Source: Orlajensenia sp037404875
Lineage (GTDB): Bacteria > Actinomycetota > Actinomycetes > Actinomycetales > Microbacteriaceae
Direction: 5' to 3'
NCBI RefSeq assembly: GCF_037404875.1
Contig: NZ_JBBELO010000033.1
Location: 456,351-520,350 of the forward strand
DNA: 64,000 nt
Of this stretch, positions 49,344 through 57,896 are shown in pieces. The notes under the pieces are model-generated. The model saw only the letters and a program-made list of their open reading frames with translations, had not been told where the DNA came from and searched no databases. The position numbers and the translations under genes were made by a program. Position 1 is the stretch's first letter. The number at the start of each line of letters is the position of its first letter.

Positions 49344-49634
49344 TCACGGGTTGGGGTTGCTCGCGGCGCCGTCGAGCCAGAGCGTGTCGCTCGGGTCGCT
49401 GTGAGCACCATCGGTGCCGACGTGCTTGGTGCTGATCTGCGGTCCCTTGGTGATGACGTGCACGAGCGCCATGGCGTGCCCCTGGCCCAGGCCGTAGTCC
49501 TGCTTCAGCCACTCGACGATGGGCTTGGCCTTCGTCGTCTCGTCGAAGCCGCGTTCACGAGCGAGTGCGATGAACTGACGCGGCGTGATGCCCGTCTTCG
49601 CCTCGATGTTGTCGAGGTAGGCCTGGAACGACAC
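49344..49634 (-). CDS. DUF4287 family protein
   Basis: A 96-residue protein: FQAYLDNIEAKTGITPRQF, ETTKAKPIVEWLKQDYGLGQ and GHAMALVHVI are the DUF4287 signature. Function unknown; homologues are common in actinobacteria, alone or fused to DUF5655. GTG at 49634 is supported by GAAGGAG eight bases upstream. The C-terminal 25 residues are hydrophilic and look disordered. Confidence 0.88.
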   Translation of the reverse strand: MSFQAYLDNIEAKTGITPRQFIALARERGFDETTKAKPIVEWLKQDYGLGQGHAMALVHVITKGPQISTKHVGTDGAHSDPSDTLWLDGAASNPNP

Positions 49635-49674
49635 GGTGTTCTCCTTCGATTCCCCGCGCGAGCGACAGTGCCCG

Positions 49675-51015
49675 TCACCGCATCCTAGAAAGACCGGCGC
49701 GGGAATGCATCCCCCAACTGATCCACCCCAGCCAGCGCGGCACGGTCAGGTCTGCCCACACGAGGCGGTGGTCGCTGCTCGGGAACGGGTAGACGCCGGT
49801 CAGTCGCGACAGGGGATCGGACTGCACCGGCCAGAAGACCCCGGCATCCCGCACCTGCAGCAGCAGCCGCGACGGCAGAACGTAGTCGGCTCGCAGGTTG
49901 CCCGGAGCGGTGTCGGCGAAGTCCGCGGTGTCGTACTTCGGATCCCCCTGGTGGGCGAGGTTCGCGCCGCCCTGCAGTGCCGATGCCTCGACACCGCCGG
50001 CGGAGGTCGCGCGAGGGTCGGTCACGCGCCAGTGATCGAGCAGTTGGTTCACCGCCGCCTTCACGGAGTCTCCGTCGAGCGGATCGGCGTTCTGGTCGCC
50101 GAGGATCACGAAGGGCGTGAGCAGTGAGAGGCCGCCGCGCTTGCCGGCATCATCGGTGATGTACCGGCTCGTGAACGGCGAGAGGTAATCGGCCCAGAAG
50201 CGGATCTCGTCGTGGTTGCGCCGCCCATTGCGGTCTTCGGGCCCATCGAACGTGGGAGGCGTGGGATGGGATGCGAGGATGTGGATGGTCGAACTGCCGA
50301 CGCTCACGGGCACGTCCCAGTGCGACTTGCTCGAGAGGCGCACGACCTTCAGCTCCTCGGGCGAGAACCAGTCGTTCGCGGCGGGCGTCGCGGGGTCGTC
50401 GGGCAGCAGCGCACCCGGCATGTCCTTCCAGAGGAACTTCTGGAAGGTGCGCACCTTGTCGGCGACGATGGGGAACTTCGACAGGATCGCCATGCCGTAC
50501 TGGCCCTCGAAGGTGCCGAAGCCCAGCGCGTCGTCTGGTCCGCCGACCGTGCCGTCGTTGTTCAGGTCGAAGCCGCTCGGGATGCCGGTGTTCGACGGTG
50601 CCACGAAGGCGTAGGGATAGGTGACCGGCTCGGCTCCGCCCTGACCGACCTGGAGGTAGTTGTGGCGGAAGGCATCCGCGGCCCGTCCGTCGGGAACGTA
50701 GTCGAACTCGTTCAGCAGCACGACGTCGGGATTCGCGCGTTGGATGATCTCGGCGACCGTGCGCGCCTGGGGGTCGGCGCCTGTGGCGAGGTCTGCCTCG
50801 AGCTGGCCCTGCGACGCGCGGTTCAGTGAGAGATTGAAGGTCGCGACACGGATGTTCTTGGCGGGAGAGAGGGCCGCGGAGGCGCTGCGCACTGCCGCAA
50901 CATCCCTTGGCGCGGCAGCCGGCGCGGCCGACGCACCTGCCGCACCGATGGTCCCGGCCAGCATGACACCGACGATGGCGCTTGCGAGGGCGAATACGAA
51001 CGGACGCCTGGGCAT
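49675..51015 (-). CDS. Secreted endonuclease/exonuclease/phosphatase-family protein
   Basis: A 446-residue protein with a signal peptide (Arg-Arg, hydrophobic core, Ala-rich cleavage region near residue 38). The EEP catalytic pattern is visible: RVATFNLSLNR, PDVVLLNEFDYV with the metal Glu, LASHPTPPTF, VILGDQNADPLDG and SSDHRLVWADL with the final Asp-His pair. An inserted loop DLNNDGTVGGPDD fits a calcium-binding DxNxDG motif. It may be an extracellular phosphodiesterase or nuclease. ATG at 51015 starts the signal peptide. Confidence 0.88.
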   Translation of the reverse strand: MPRRPFVFALASAIVGVMLAGTIGAAGASAAPAAAPRDVAAVRSASAALSPAKNIRVATFNLSLNRASQGQLEADLATGADPQARTVAEIIQRANPDVVLLNEFDYVPDGRAADAFRHNYLQVGQGGAEPVTYPYAFVAPSNTGIPSGFDLNNDGTVGGPDDALGFGTFEGQYGMAILSKFPIVADKVRTFQKFLWKDMPGALLPDDPATPAANDWFSPEELKVVRLSSKSHWDVPVSVGSSTIHILASHPTPPTFDGPEDRNGRRNHDEIRFWADYLSPFTSRYITDDAGKRGGLSLLTPFVILGDQNADPLDGDSVKAAVNQLLDHWRVTDPRATSAGGVEASALQGGANLAHQGDPKYDTADFADTAPGNLRADYVLPSRLLLQVRDAGVFWPVQSDPLSRLTGVYPFPSSDHRLVWADLTVPRWLGWISWGMHSRAGLSRMR

Positions 51016-51123
51016 GCTGTCTCCTTCGTGCAACGTTGCGAGAGGTCTTCGTGCCCCAAACTAGGGGTGCGAAGTGACGAGCGGAAGAACCCCTGGTGTC
51101 GAACTGTCGCGCCGGCGGGCGCT

Positions 51124-51699
51124 TCAGCTGAGCGGGAGCCGCATCAGGATGCGCGGGAAGCCGTTGATGACCGATGTGGTGTCGGCGGCCTTCGAGAAGC
51201 CGGCCCGCTCGAAGAGCCTCCTCGTGCCGACGTAGGCCATGGTCGCGTCGACCTTCGCGGTGCCGTTGTCGACGGGGTAGCCCTCGATCGCCGGCGCCCC
51301 GTGATCCCGGGCGAAGGCGACCGCGCCCTCGACGAGGTGGTGCGAGAGTCCCTCGCCCCGGTGTCCGGGCCGCACCCGGATGCACCAGAGCGACCACACG
51401 TCGAGGTCGTCGAGATGGGGGATCCTGCGGTTGCGGGCGAAGCTCGTGTCCGCGCGGGGATGCACGGCCGCCCACCCCACGGGCTCTCCCGAGTCGTAGG
51501 CGATGACGCCCGGCGGCGGCGTCTGCCCGCAGAGCTCACGCACGCGCTCTCCGCGCTCGATTCCGGTCAGCCGCTGACTCTCGGCCGACGACGTGAGCCG
51601 GTAACTCAGGCACCAGCACACGTTCGCGTCGGGTCGCTTCGGACCGACCAGTGCTTTCACGTCGTCGAAGACGGATGCGGGGCGCACCTCGATCGCCAT
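51124..51699 (-). CDS. GNAT-family N-acetyltransferase
   Basis: A 191-residue acetyltransferase. The acetyl-CoA loop is RVRPGHRGEGLSHHLVEGAV (about residues 113-132), preceded by LWCIRV as strand 4 and followed by GAPAIEGYPVD. The early cysteine-rich stretch NVCWCLSYRLT resembles members annotated as GNAT family proteins acting on unknown small molecules. ATG at 51699 begins the conserved part. It is divergent from the quinone-oxidoreductase-like gene. Confidence 0.85.
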   Translation of the reverse strand: MAIEVRPASVFDDVKALVGPKRPDANVCWCLSYRLTSSAESQRLTGIERGERVRELCGQTPPPGVIAYDSGEPVGWAAVHPRADTSFARNRRIPHLDDLDVWSLWCIRVRPGHRGEGLSHHLVEGAVAFARDHGAPAIEGYPVDNGTAKVDATMAYVGTRRLFERAGFSKAADTTSVINGFPRILMRLPLS

Positions 51700-51791
51700 G
51701 ACGCCACCCTGCCACTGCCCGCCGACGGCGGCAATCGGGACTCGGGCGTGGCATCCGGAATCCCGAGCGCCCGGAGTCGGTTGCACCTGAC

Positions 51792-52823
51792 ATGAGAGCG
51801 ATCGTGTACGACCGTCCCGGTGACTCGTCAATGCTGGAGCCCACCGAGCGAGAGGTCGCCGAACCCGGGCCAGGGGAGCTGAGGGTTCGGGTCGTCGTCT
51901 CGGGAGTGAACCCCACCGACTGGAAGGCCCGTCGCAGCTCAGGGGCGGGGAAGCCCGCGCAGGCCAGTGTTCCCAACCAGGACGGAGCGGGCGTGGTCGA
52001 CGCCGTGGGCCCCGGCGTCGATGGGTTCGCCGTCGGCGACCGCGTGTGGCTGGCCATCTCGGCGCGCGACCGGCCGGCATCCGGCACCGCGCAGGAGTAC
52101 ACGGTGACCTTGGCCGAGCGCGCATTCCCCCTTCCCGACGGCGTGAGCTTCGACGTGGGAGCGAGCCTCGGAGTCCCCGCCGTCACCGCCCATCGGGCGC
52201 TGACCGTCGCGGAAGGCGGCCCCACACGCTTGCATCCCGGGGCGCTCAACGGGCGCACCGTTCTCGTCTCGGGGGGTGCGGGTGCGGTGGGCCATGCCGC
52301 CATCCAGCTGGCCCGCTGGGCGGGCGCCACGGTCATCGCCACGGTGAGCAGTCCCGACAAGGCGGCGCTCGCCACGGCGGCCGGCGCCCATCACGTGATC
52401 AACTATCGCGACGCGGATGTCGTCGACCAGATTCACGCGATCGTTCCCGACGGCGTCGACCAGGTCGTCGAGGTGGCGCTGGGCGCGAACGCCTCACTCG
52501 ACCAGGCGGTCACGCATCCGCTCTCCACGATCGCGAGCTACGGCAACGACGGCGACAAGCCGGTCACCATCGACTTCGGCCCGGCCATCGCGGCAAACCT
52601 GCGCTACCAGTTCGTGCTCATCTACACGATGGGAACGGATGCGTGGGTCGCCGCCGGCGAAGACGTGACCTCCGCCGCTCGGGACGGGGCGCTCGCGGTC
52701 GGCGAGAGCGCCGGGCTGCCACTGCACCGCTACCGGCTGGAGGAGACCGCTGCCGCGCATGACGCGGTGGAGGGCGGAATCATCGGCAAGGTGCTCATCG
52801 ACGTCGGCGCGGCCGAAGCCTAG
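51792..52823 (+). CDS. NADPH:quinone reductase-like MDR protein
   Basis: A 343-residue medium-chain dehydrogenase without zinc ligands. MRAIVYDRPGDSSMLEPTER, VVVSGVNPTDWKARRSSG and VLVSGGAGAVGHAAIQLARW (NADPH-binding) are typical of the quinone-oxidoreductase (QOR/zeta-crystallin) branch. It reduces quinones or enones with NADPH; the substrate is unknown. Start: ATG at 51792, with no strong ribosome-binding site. It converges with the next gene. Confidence 0.88.
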   Translation: MRAIVYDRPGDSSMLEPTEREVAEPGPGELRVRVVVSGVNPTDWKARRSSGAGKPAQASVPNQDGAGVVDAVGPGVDGFAVGDRVWLAISARDRPASGTAQEYTVTLAERAFPLPDGVSFDVGASLGVPAVTAHRALTVAEGGPTRLHPGALNGRTVLVSGGAGAVGHAAIQLARWAGATVIATVSSPDKAALATAAGAHHVINYRDADVVDQIHAIVPDGVDQVVEVALGANASLDQAVTHPLSTIASYGNDGDKPVTIDFGPAIAANLRYQFVLIYTMGTDAWVAAGEDVTSAARDGALAVGESAGLPLHRYRLEETAAAHDAVEGGIIGKVLIDVGAAEA

Positions 52824-52889
52824 GAACCCTACGCGGAAGCGACCCCTCTCGGCCGCAGGCCTCCGAGACCTCTGACTTCGTGGACACTC

Positions 52890-53813
52890 CTATACGAGCG
52901 ACTCGTCGTACCAGCGGAGCACCCTGAGCGCTCGCAGCGTGTTCCACCGGCTGGGCTCGTTCTCGGGGGCGTCGAGCGCGAAGTACACCTCGCCGGGCCA
53001 CGGAGTGCCAGCAAGCCAGCGTCCGTCGGGCTCCCGCTGGGCGAGGAGCAGGTCGATGGCCGGCGCCAGCCGCTCGTCGGGCTCGTCGTGGGCCGTGCGG
53101 AAGTAGTCCAGCGAACGCAGCACGTCGTAGAACCAGTACGGCGGGAACGAGAGATTCACGTAGCGGCCGTTGGCGATCTCGCCGGTGGAGAGCCGGCGGA
53201 ACAGGTTGCGCTCGAGCAGGTACTCCTCGCCGGTGCGGCGCGCATCCGTCACTCGATCGCCCGTCTCGCCGGTGACGCGCTGGTACTCGGCGAAGCCCTC
53301 GAGCACGCACAGCGTGGTGTCGAACGAGGACCGCTTCGATTGGGGCGCGTCGCAGTTCCAGCCGCCGTCATCGAGGCGCTCAGCCAGCAGCAGGTCCAGG
53401 ATGCGGTCGCTGCCCTGGCCGAGCTGCCCAAAATACCCTGCCAGCGCGAGCACGCCCCCGTTGATGCAGGGCTCGACCTCACCGGCGAAGAAGGGCAGGT
53501 CGTCCCAGTACTGCCAGACCACGTTGGCAGCGACGCGCTCGATCGCCTCCCGCGCCAGCGGGGAACGCGGGTCGAGGCCGAGGCGGCGCAGGCTGTGCAG
53601 CGTCCAGAACACGCTCTTGCGGTCTTCGCCGTACTCCTCTCCGCCCCAATAGCCACGCTCATCCTGCAGTTCGAGCAGTTGCGCTCCCCATCCCTCGGTC
53701 GCGACGCGGGCCCGCTCCGCGGCGACGGCCTCGCTCGGCTCGTCGGTCAGGTCACGCATCACCTGCCAGCGGATGGACGGGTCGGAATCGAGCAGCCATT
53801 CAGTGACGTTCAC
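52890..53813 (-). CDS. Squalene-cyclase/prenyltransferase-fold protein of unknown function
   Basis: A 307-residue protein with alpha-alpha-barrel repeats as in terpene cyclases: DDGGWNCDAPQ (QW-like), ERGYWGGEEYGEDRKSVFWT and LLLAQREPDGRWLAGTPW. It is half the length of squalene-hopene cyclase and has no DxDD motif, so cyclase activity is unlikely. GTG at 53813 is chosen for its seven-base distance from GGAGGAG. The protein begins NVTEWLLDSDPSIRWQVMRD, common in a family of actinobacterial hypotheticals. No terpene gene is nearby. Confidence 0.75.
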   Translation of the reverse strand: MNVTEWLLDSDPSIRWQVMRDLTDEPSEAVAAERARVATEGWGAQLLELQDERGYWGGEEYGEDRKSVFWTLHSLRRLGLDPRSPLAREAIERVAANVVWQYWDDLPFFAGEVEPCINGGVLALAGYFGQLGQGSDRILDLLLAERLDDGGWNCDAPQSKRSSFDTTLCVLEGFAEYQRVTGETGDRVTDARRTGEEYLLERNLFRRLSTGEIANGRYVNLSFPPYWFYDVLRSLDYFRTAHDEPDERLAPAIDLLLAQREPDGRWLAGTPWPGEVYFALDAPENEPSRWNTLRALRVLRWYDESLV

Positions 53814-53945
53814 CACGCACTCCTCCGGTGAATACGCCTCCTCCACTGGATGCGACGGCGGCGTCGCCGCGCCATGCGACGCAACGATTCTCCCGGCGAC
53901 CACCGGCTACCCCTAACGCCTCCACGGTCGGCCATCTCGACCACA

Positions 53946-53979
53946 ATCTATTGACAAACGATAGATAAGCGGTGATATT
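53946..53979 (+). promoter_or_regulatory. Promoter and inverted repeat of the DUF2975/XRE pair
   Basis: TTGACA (53951-53956) and GATATT (53974-53979) are 17 bp apart. The ATG at 53986 lies at the expected transcription start, so the mRNA is probably leaderless. ATCTAT (53946-53951) and ATAGAT (53961-53966) form an inverted repeat over the -35, a likely operator for the XRE protein. Confidence 0.65.
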
Positions 53980-53985
53980 CGATAT

Positions 53986-54483
53986 ATGAATAACCTCGGT
54001 TGGGTCGTCGTTCCGTTTCGAGTGCTGCTCGTGCTCGTCTTTCTCGGACTGCTCATGGCCGAGCTGCTCAGCCTGCCCGGCCAGTTCTCGCACGTGGCGG
54101 GGGAACACCCGGAGCTCGGCGCCGTTCCGTGGATGCTGCTCACGCTCGGCATCCTCGAGGCCATCGCCATCCAGATCGTGATCGTGTGCACCTGGCGGCT
54201 GCTCACCCTCGTGCGCGCCGACCGCATCTTCAGCGCGGAGGCCTTCGCCTGGGTCGACGTGATCGTGTGGACGATGCTCGGCGGCTGGCTGCTCTTCGCC
54301 GGCGTCGCCGCGTACTTCATCGGCGTGATCTACTTCACGCCCGAGCTGCGCGACCCGGGCACGCCCGTCCTGTTGACGGGCATGGCGCTCATCGGCGGGG
54401 TGGTCGTGCTCACGATCGTTCTCATGCGAGCGCTGCTGCGGCAGGCGACCGTGTTGCGCAGCGACTGGGAGGCGGTCATCTGA
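53986..54483 (+). CDS. DUF2975 membrane protein
   Basis: A 165-residue protein with four hydrophobic helices (VVVPFRVLLVLVFLGLLMAE, LGILEAIAIQIVIVCTW, VIVWTMLGGWLLFAGVAAYF and VVVLTIVLMRALL). The segment RADRIFSAEAFAWVD between helices 2 and 3 is the DUF2975 hallmark. Members are almost always followed by a small XRE regulator, as here (TGATG overlap). The function is unknown. There is no room for a ribosome-binding site downstream of the predicted promoter. Confidence 0.87.
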   Translation: MNNLGWVVVPFRVLLVLVFLGLLMAELLSLPGQFSHVAGEHPELGAVPWMLLTLGILEAIAIQIVIVCTWRLLTLVRADRIFSAEAFAWVDVIVWTMLGGWLLFAGVAAYFIGVIYFTPELRDPGTPVLLTGMALIGGVVVLTIVLMRALLRQATVLRSDWEAVI

Positions 54484-54731
54484 TGCCGATCATCGTGCGC
54501 ATCGACGTACAGCTGGCCCGGCGCAAGCTGAGCGTCGGCGAGTTCGCGGAGCGTGTGGGGCTCACGCCGGCGAACGTCGCGGTGCTGAAGAACGGGCGTG
54601 CCAAGGCGGTGCGGTTCAGCACGCTCGACGCCATCTGCCGCGTGCTCGAGTGCCAGCCCGGCGACCTTCTCGAGTGGGTGCCGGATGCCGAGGGCGGGCA
54701 TCCCGAGACCGCGACCGGCGTGCGGGACTAA
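54483..54731 (+). CDS. XRE-family (YozG-type) transcriptional regulator
   Basis: An 82-residue Cro/C1-type helix-turn-helix protein: RIDVQLARRKLSVGEFAERV, GLTPANVAVLKNGRAKAVRF and LDAICRVLECQPGDLLEWVP are the conserved helices. ATG at 54483 overlaps the DUF2975 stop by one base. By analogy with similar pairs it represses its own promoter, probably at the inverted repeat near 53946, with the membrane protein as signal input. Confidence 0.88.
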   Translation: MPIIVRIDVQLARRKLSVGEFAERVGLTPANVAVLKNGRAKAVRFSTLDAICRVLECQPGDLLEWVPDAEGGHPETATGVRD

Positions 54732-54795
54732 CCTGAGCGCAGGCCAGCGCTCGCGGCTGGCGTCACCCTCGACCGACAGGGAAGGACAGCGCCTC

Positions 54796-55272
54796 ATGGA
54801 CATCACCGACAACGGGCCCGAGCCGAACGCGTTCGACATCGAGACCGCGACCACGCAGAACGAGAACTATCGCACCGTTGCCTGGAGCGGGAAGTACCTG
54901 CAGGTCACGCTGATGTCCATTCCGGTGGGCGAGTCGATCGGGCTGGAGTCGCATCCGGAGACCGACCAGTTCCTGCGCGTGGAATCCGGACGAGGCAGGG
55001 CCAAGATGGGGCCGTCGAAAGACGAGCTCACGTTCCAGGAGGATGTCGGCGACGGCTGGAGCGTGCAGGTTCCGGCCGGAACCTGGCATGACGTGGAGAA
55101 CACCGGCGACGAGCCGCTGCGGCTTTACACCGTCTACGCGCCCGTTCACCACGCGCCGGGCATCGTGCAGCCCACCAGCGCCGACGCCGAGCGCGACGAG
55201 GAGAGCGGTGCCGACGAACCGCCGGAGTGGAGCGTGGAGCCCGACGGCGGCGAGCCCGACAAGCACGCGTAG
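54796..55272 (+). CDS. Cupin-domain protein
   Basis: A 158-residue single-cupin protein. Motif 1 is GLESHPETDQFLRVESGRG with His and Glu metal ligands; motif 2 is VPAGTWHDVENTGDEPLRLY with the last histidine. The C-terminal 35 residues are acidic and probably disordered. Homologues are common and uncharacterised; a small dioxygenase or sugar-binding role is possible. ATG at 54796 follows GGGAAGGA. Confidence 0.87.
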   Translation: MDITDNGPEPNAFDIETATTQNENYRTVAWSGKYLQVTLMSIPVGESIGLESHPETDQFLRVESGRGRAKMGPSKDELTFQEDVGDGWSVQVPAGTWHDVENTGDEPLRLYTVYAPVHHAPGIVQPTSADAERDEESGADEPPEWSVEPDGGEPDKHA

Positions 55273-55298
55273 GGGCTGATCCTGCTGCCGGGTTCGGT

Positions 55299-55363
55299 GT
55301 TGCGCCAGTTCGGCGGCCGTTGTGCCAGAACATCTGGCGCAACGGCCGGGGAAGTGGCGCAAC
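55299..55363. repeat. Family A palindromic repeat, copy 3
   Basis: 65 bp from GTTGCGCCAGTTC to GAAGTGGCGCAAC with inner palindrome GTGCCAGAACATCTGGCGC. Same length as the copies at 1651 and 20225. It sits between the convergent ends of the cupin and hydrolase genes. Confidence 0.87.
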
Positions 55364-55382
55364 GGGCGGGCGCCGACGCGGC

Positions 55383-56120
55383 CTACGCGGCCGCCCGCTC
55401 TGCGGCGACAGCGCGCACGGCGTCGATGATCGCTGCGGCGACGGCATCCGGCTGCGAGACGCTCGTGGCGTGGCCGGCGCCCTCGATCTCATTCGCACCG
55501 CGCGCACCGGCACGCTCGGCGCCGGCCCGCAGCACGGCGGCCGGGATGTTGCGGTCAGCCGACCCCCATACGTGCCACGACGGGTGGTCCTTCCATCCGG
55601 GAGTCGTCGCCTGCGTGGGAGCGGACAGGGCCGCCTCGGTGACCGGGCGCTGGGTGGCTCCCATGAGAGCGGCCGTCGCGGCATCCACGTCAGCGGCGAA
55701 CTGGTCGTGGAAGGCGTCGCGGCGAATGACGAACTCGACGCCGCCCTCGGCCGACGGATGCGGTTCGATGGCGTCGCCGAGCGTGGACCCGGGCGCGCTC
55801 GCCGACAGCGAGAGTGCGCTGTCGCCGGTGTCGGGCGTGAAAGCCGACACGTACACGAGGGCGGCCACGTCGTCGTTCCCAGCGGACGCTTCCGTGATCA
55901 CGAGGCCGCCGTAGGAGTGGCCGACGAGCACGACCGGCTCGCCGACGGCGGAGATCACGTCGCGCACGTAGGTTGCATCGCCGGCGAGGCTGCGCAACGG
56001 GTTGGCGGCGGCGACGGCGGTGATGCCCTCGGCATGAAGCCGTTCGATGACGCCGTTCCAGCTGGCGGATTCGGCGAATGCACCGTGAACGAGCACAACG
56101 GTCGGGTTCTGGTCTGACAT
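55383..56120 (-). CDS. Alpha/beta hydrolase
   Basis: A 245-residue hydrolase: VVLVHGAFAESASWNGVIER, then the nucleophile elbow GHSYGG (Ser near residue 84), aspartate in WGSADRNIP and histidine in EGAGHATSVSQP. It belongs to the large group of small esterase-like proteins related to salicylate methylesterase-type hydrolases. Substrate unknown. ATG at 56120 starts MSDQNPTVVLVHG. The 180-bp gap upstream shows no recognised element. Confidence 0.88.
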   Translation of the reverse strand: MSDQNPTVVLVHGAFAESASWNGVIERLHAEGITAVAAANPLRSLAGDATYVRDVISAVGEPVVLVGHSYGGLVITEASAGNDDVAALVYVSAFTPDTGDSALSLSASAPGSTLGDAIEPHPSAEGGVEFVIRRDAFHDQFAADVDAATAALMGATQRPVTEAALSAPTQATTPGWKDHPSWHVWGSADRNIPAAVLRAGAERAGARGANEIEGAGHATSVSQPDAVAAAIIDAVRAVAAERAAA

Positions 56121-56299
56121 CGGCTTTCCCTTCTCGAGTGCGCCCGCCTCGTGCAGGCGCTGTGAACAGCTATGACCGATCCGCGAGACGTGCTGTGACG
56201 GATCAGCCGACGGGACCGTTCGGACCCCGACCCGCCTCACGGTACCGCCCACCCTGAGGGGTCGGCGTCATCCAACGTCTCAGCGTCGCGCCCGGTCCC

Positions 56300-56683
56300 T
56301 CAGTACTGCGGCAGCGACCGGCGCTCGCCGACGGACCCCGCGGCGAACGGGAAGGCGAGCGAACCCGCCGTGACCCACCACTCCATCACGTCGTACGCGA
56401 GCCATCCCGCCACGACGGAGGGGTCGGCATCCGTCAGCCGGGCGGCCTCGGCGAGATCGCACGCGAAGATCGAGATGCCACGGCAGCGCTCGTCGCTCTG
56501 CCGCATGAGCGGTCCGTTGACGACGAGTACGCCGCGTCGAGCCAGTTCCGCGCGATACGCGAGGTGGCGCGCCTGCAGCTCGTCGATCTCCCGGTCGGAC
56601 AGAGAGGGCGCGTCATCGGGCCGGCGCAGCGTCACGACCGTGTAGACGTCGAAGGCGTCGGGGATGTTCGGGTCGCGACCCAT
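56300..56683 (-). CDS. YciI-like protein
   Basis: A 127-residue protein of the YciI/ferredoxin-like fold: FDVYTVVTLRRPDDAPSLSD, LQARHLAYRAELARRGVLVV with the conserved His, GPLM in the central strand, and DADPSVVAGWLAYDVMEWW. Function unknown. The start lies three bases after the stop of the preceding VOC-type gene on the same strand, so the two are co-transcribed. Confidence 0.85.
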   Translation of the reverse strand: MGRDPNIPDAFDVYTVVTLRRPDDAPSLSDREIDELQARHLAYRAELARRGVLVVNGPLMRQSDERCRGISIFACDLAEAARLTDADPSVVAGWLAYDVMEWWVTAGSLAFPFAAGSVGERRSLPQY

Positions 56684-56686
56684 AGT

Positions 56687-57154
56687 TCAGGCGTTCTCGA
56701 GTTCGCTGATCACGATCTTCTTCTGCTGCATCATCGCCTGGATCTGCACGGGCCGTTGCAGCAGGTCGCCCAGATTCGCCGGGATGACCTGCCAGCTGAC
56801 GCCGAAGCGGTCCTTGCACCAGCCGCACTGCTCGGCTTCCGGTACATGCGAGAGAGCCGCCCAGTAGAGATCGATCTCGTCCTGATCGGCGCACGACACC
56901 ACGAACGAGACCGCCTCGGTGAAGGGGAACATCGGGCCGCCGTCGAGGCAGACGAAGTCCACGCCGTTCAGCGTGAACTGGCCGTTGAGCACCTTGGCCG
57001 TCATGCCGGCGAAATGCTCGTCGAGCGACTCATCGGGGTAGTCCTGAATGGAAGTGATACGCGAATTCGGGAACACGTCCACGTAATAGTTCATCGCCTC
57101 GCGTGCCTGGTCGTCGAACCACAGACACGGCTGGATGGGTGAGAGCTCGGCCAC
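56687..57154 (-). CDS. PhnB/3-demethylubiquinone-methyltransferase-fold VOC protein
   Basis: A 155-residue VOC-superfamily protein: IQPCLWFDDQAREAMNYYVD, FPNSRITSIQDYP, FTLNGVDFVCLDGGPMFPFT and CGWCKDRFGVSWQVIP. The family name is historical and methyltransferase activity is not expected; function unknown. GTG at 57154 is strongly supported by AAGGAGG seven bases upstream. It forms an operon with the YciI-like gene. Confidence 0.88.
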   Translation of the reverse strand: MAELSPIQPCLWFDDQAREAMNYYVDVFPNSRITSIQDYPDESLDEHFAGMTAKVLNGQFTLNGVDFVCLDGGPMFPFTEAVSFVVSCADQDEIDLYWAALSHVPEAEQCGWCKDRFGVSWQVIPANLGDLLQRPVQIQAMMQQKKIVISELENA

Positions 57155-57302
57155 GGGAACCTCCTTGTTCGTGAGCGCATGCTTGCCGTTCCACGCTACG
57201 CGGATGCTGCTCCCGCGGCGAGTGCGAGCATCCCGATGTCGGCTGCGACCACGCGTATCGTGGCTTGCTGCACCGCATGGCGCGGCAGCAGAAGGGTGTG
57301 GC

Positions 57303-57713
57303 ATGGCCGACTGGAACGACGCGATCATCGAGGAGTTCCGCCGCACCGGCGGAACGGTCGAGCAGCACGGCTTCGGCCGCGACCTGGTGCTGGTGCACCA
57401 TGTCGGCGCCCGCACCGGTGCGGAACGGGTGAGCCCGGTGCGGGGGATCCCCACCGACGACGGCTGGCTCATCGCGGCGTCGAAGGGCGGTGCCCCGACC
57501 AACCCCCAGTGGTTCTACAACCTGCTCGCGCATCCCGACGTCACCGTCGAGACGCCCGATGACGGCGTCGTCGAGGTGCGTGCCGAGCGGCTCGTCGCCG
57601 AGGAGCGCGATGCGGGGTGGAGGCGCTTCACCGAGCTGCCGAACAGCAGCTTCGCCTCGTACGAGGCCAAGACGACGCGTGTGATCCCGGTCCTCCTGCT
57701 GCGTCGGCGCTGA
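57303..57713 (+). CDS. Deazaflavin (F420)-dependent nitroreductase family protein
   Basis: A 136-residue protein of the split-barrel Ddn family: LVLVHHVGARTGAERVSPVR, GWLIAASKGGAPTNPQWFYN and LLAHPDVTVETP are the signature motifs. Family members use cofactor F420 or carry fatty acids; F420 fits an actinobacterium. Substrate unknown. ATG at 57303 follows AGAAGGG. It precedes the MetQ gene by 183 bp, a gap in which I see no SAM riboswitch. Confidence 0.9.
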   Translation: MADWNDAIIEEFRRTGGTVEQHGFGRDLVLVHHVGARTGAERVSPVRGIPTDDGWLIAASKGGAPTNPQWFYNLLAHPDVTVETPDDGVVEVRAERLVAEERDAGWRRFTELPNSSFASYEAKTTRVIPVLLLRRR

Positions 57714-57896
57714 GCCTCGCCGGCCACCCGCGCGAGGGGTTCGCGAACCGACTTGTCAACTTCGTTACGGCGGATGTGCTGAGGTTACGACCTCTCGTTG
57801 TCTCGCCGCAGAGTCCCCAGTGGAATAGGGCTCCCCGCACCTGGGAAGCCGCCGTCCTCGAACCGGAGGGCGATCACACGAAGGAGAAACTGCGCG

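Noticed and set aside
50500..50560. Dockerin module in the secreted EEP protein
   Set aside because: A single DxNxDG loop is present, without the second repeat of a dockerin; it is better seen as one calcium-binding insertion.
57714..57896. Possible SAM or other methionine riboswitch before metQ
   Set aside because: The 183-bp leader was read for SAM-I, SAM-II and SAM-IV core words and none was recognisable; only weak hairpins are present. A covariance-model search would be decisive.
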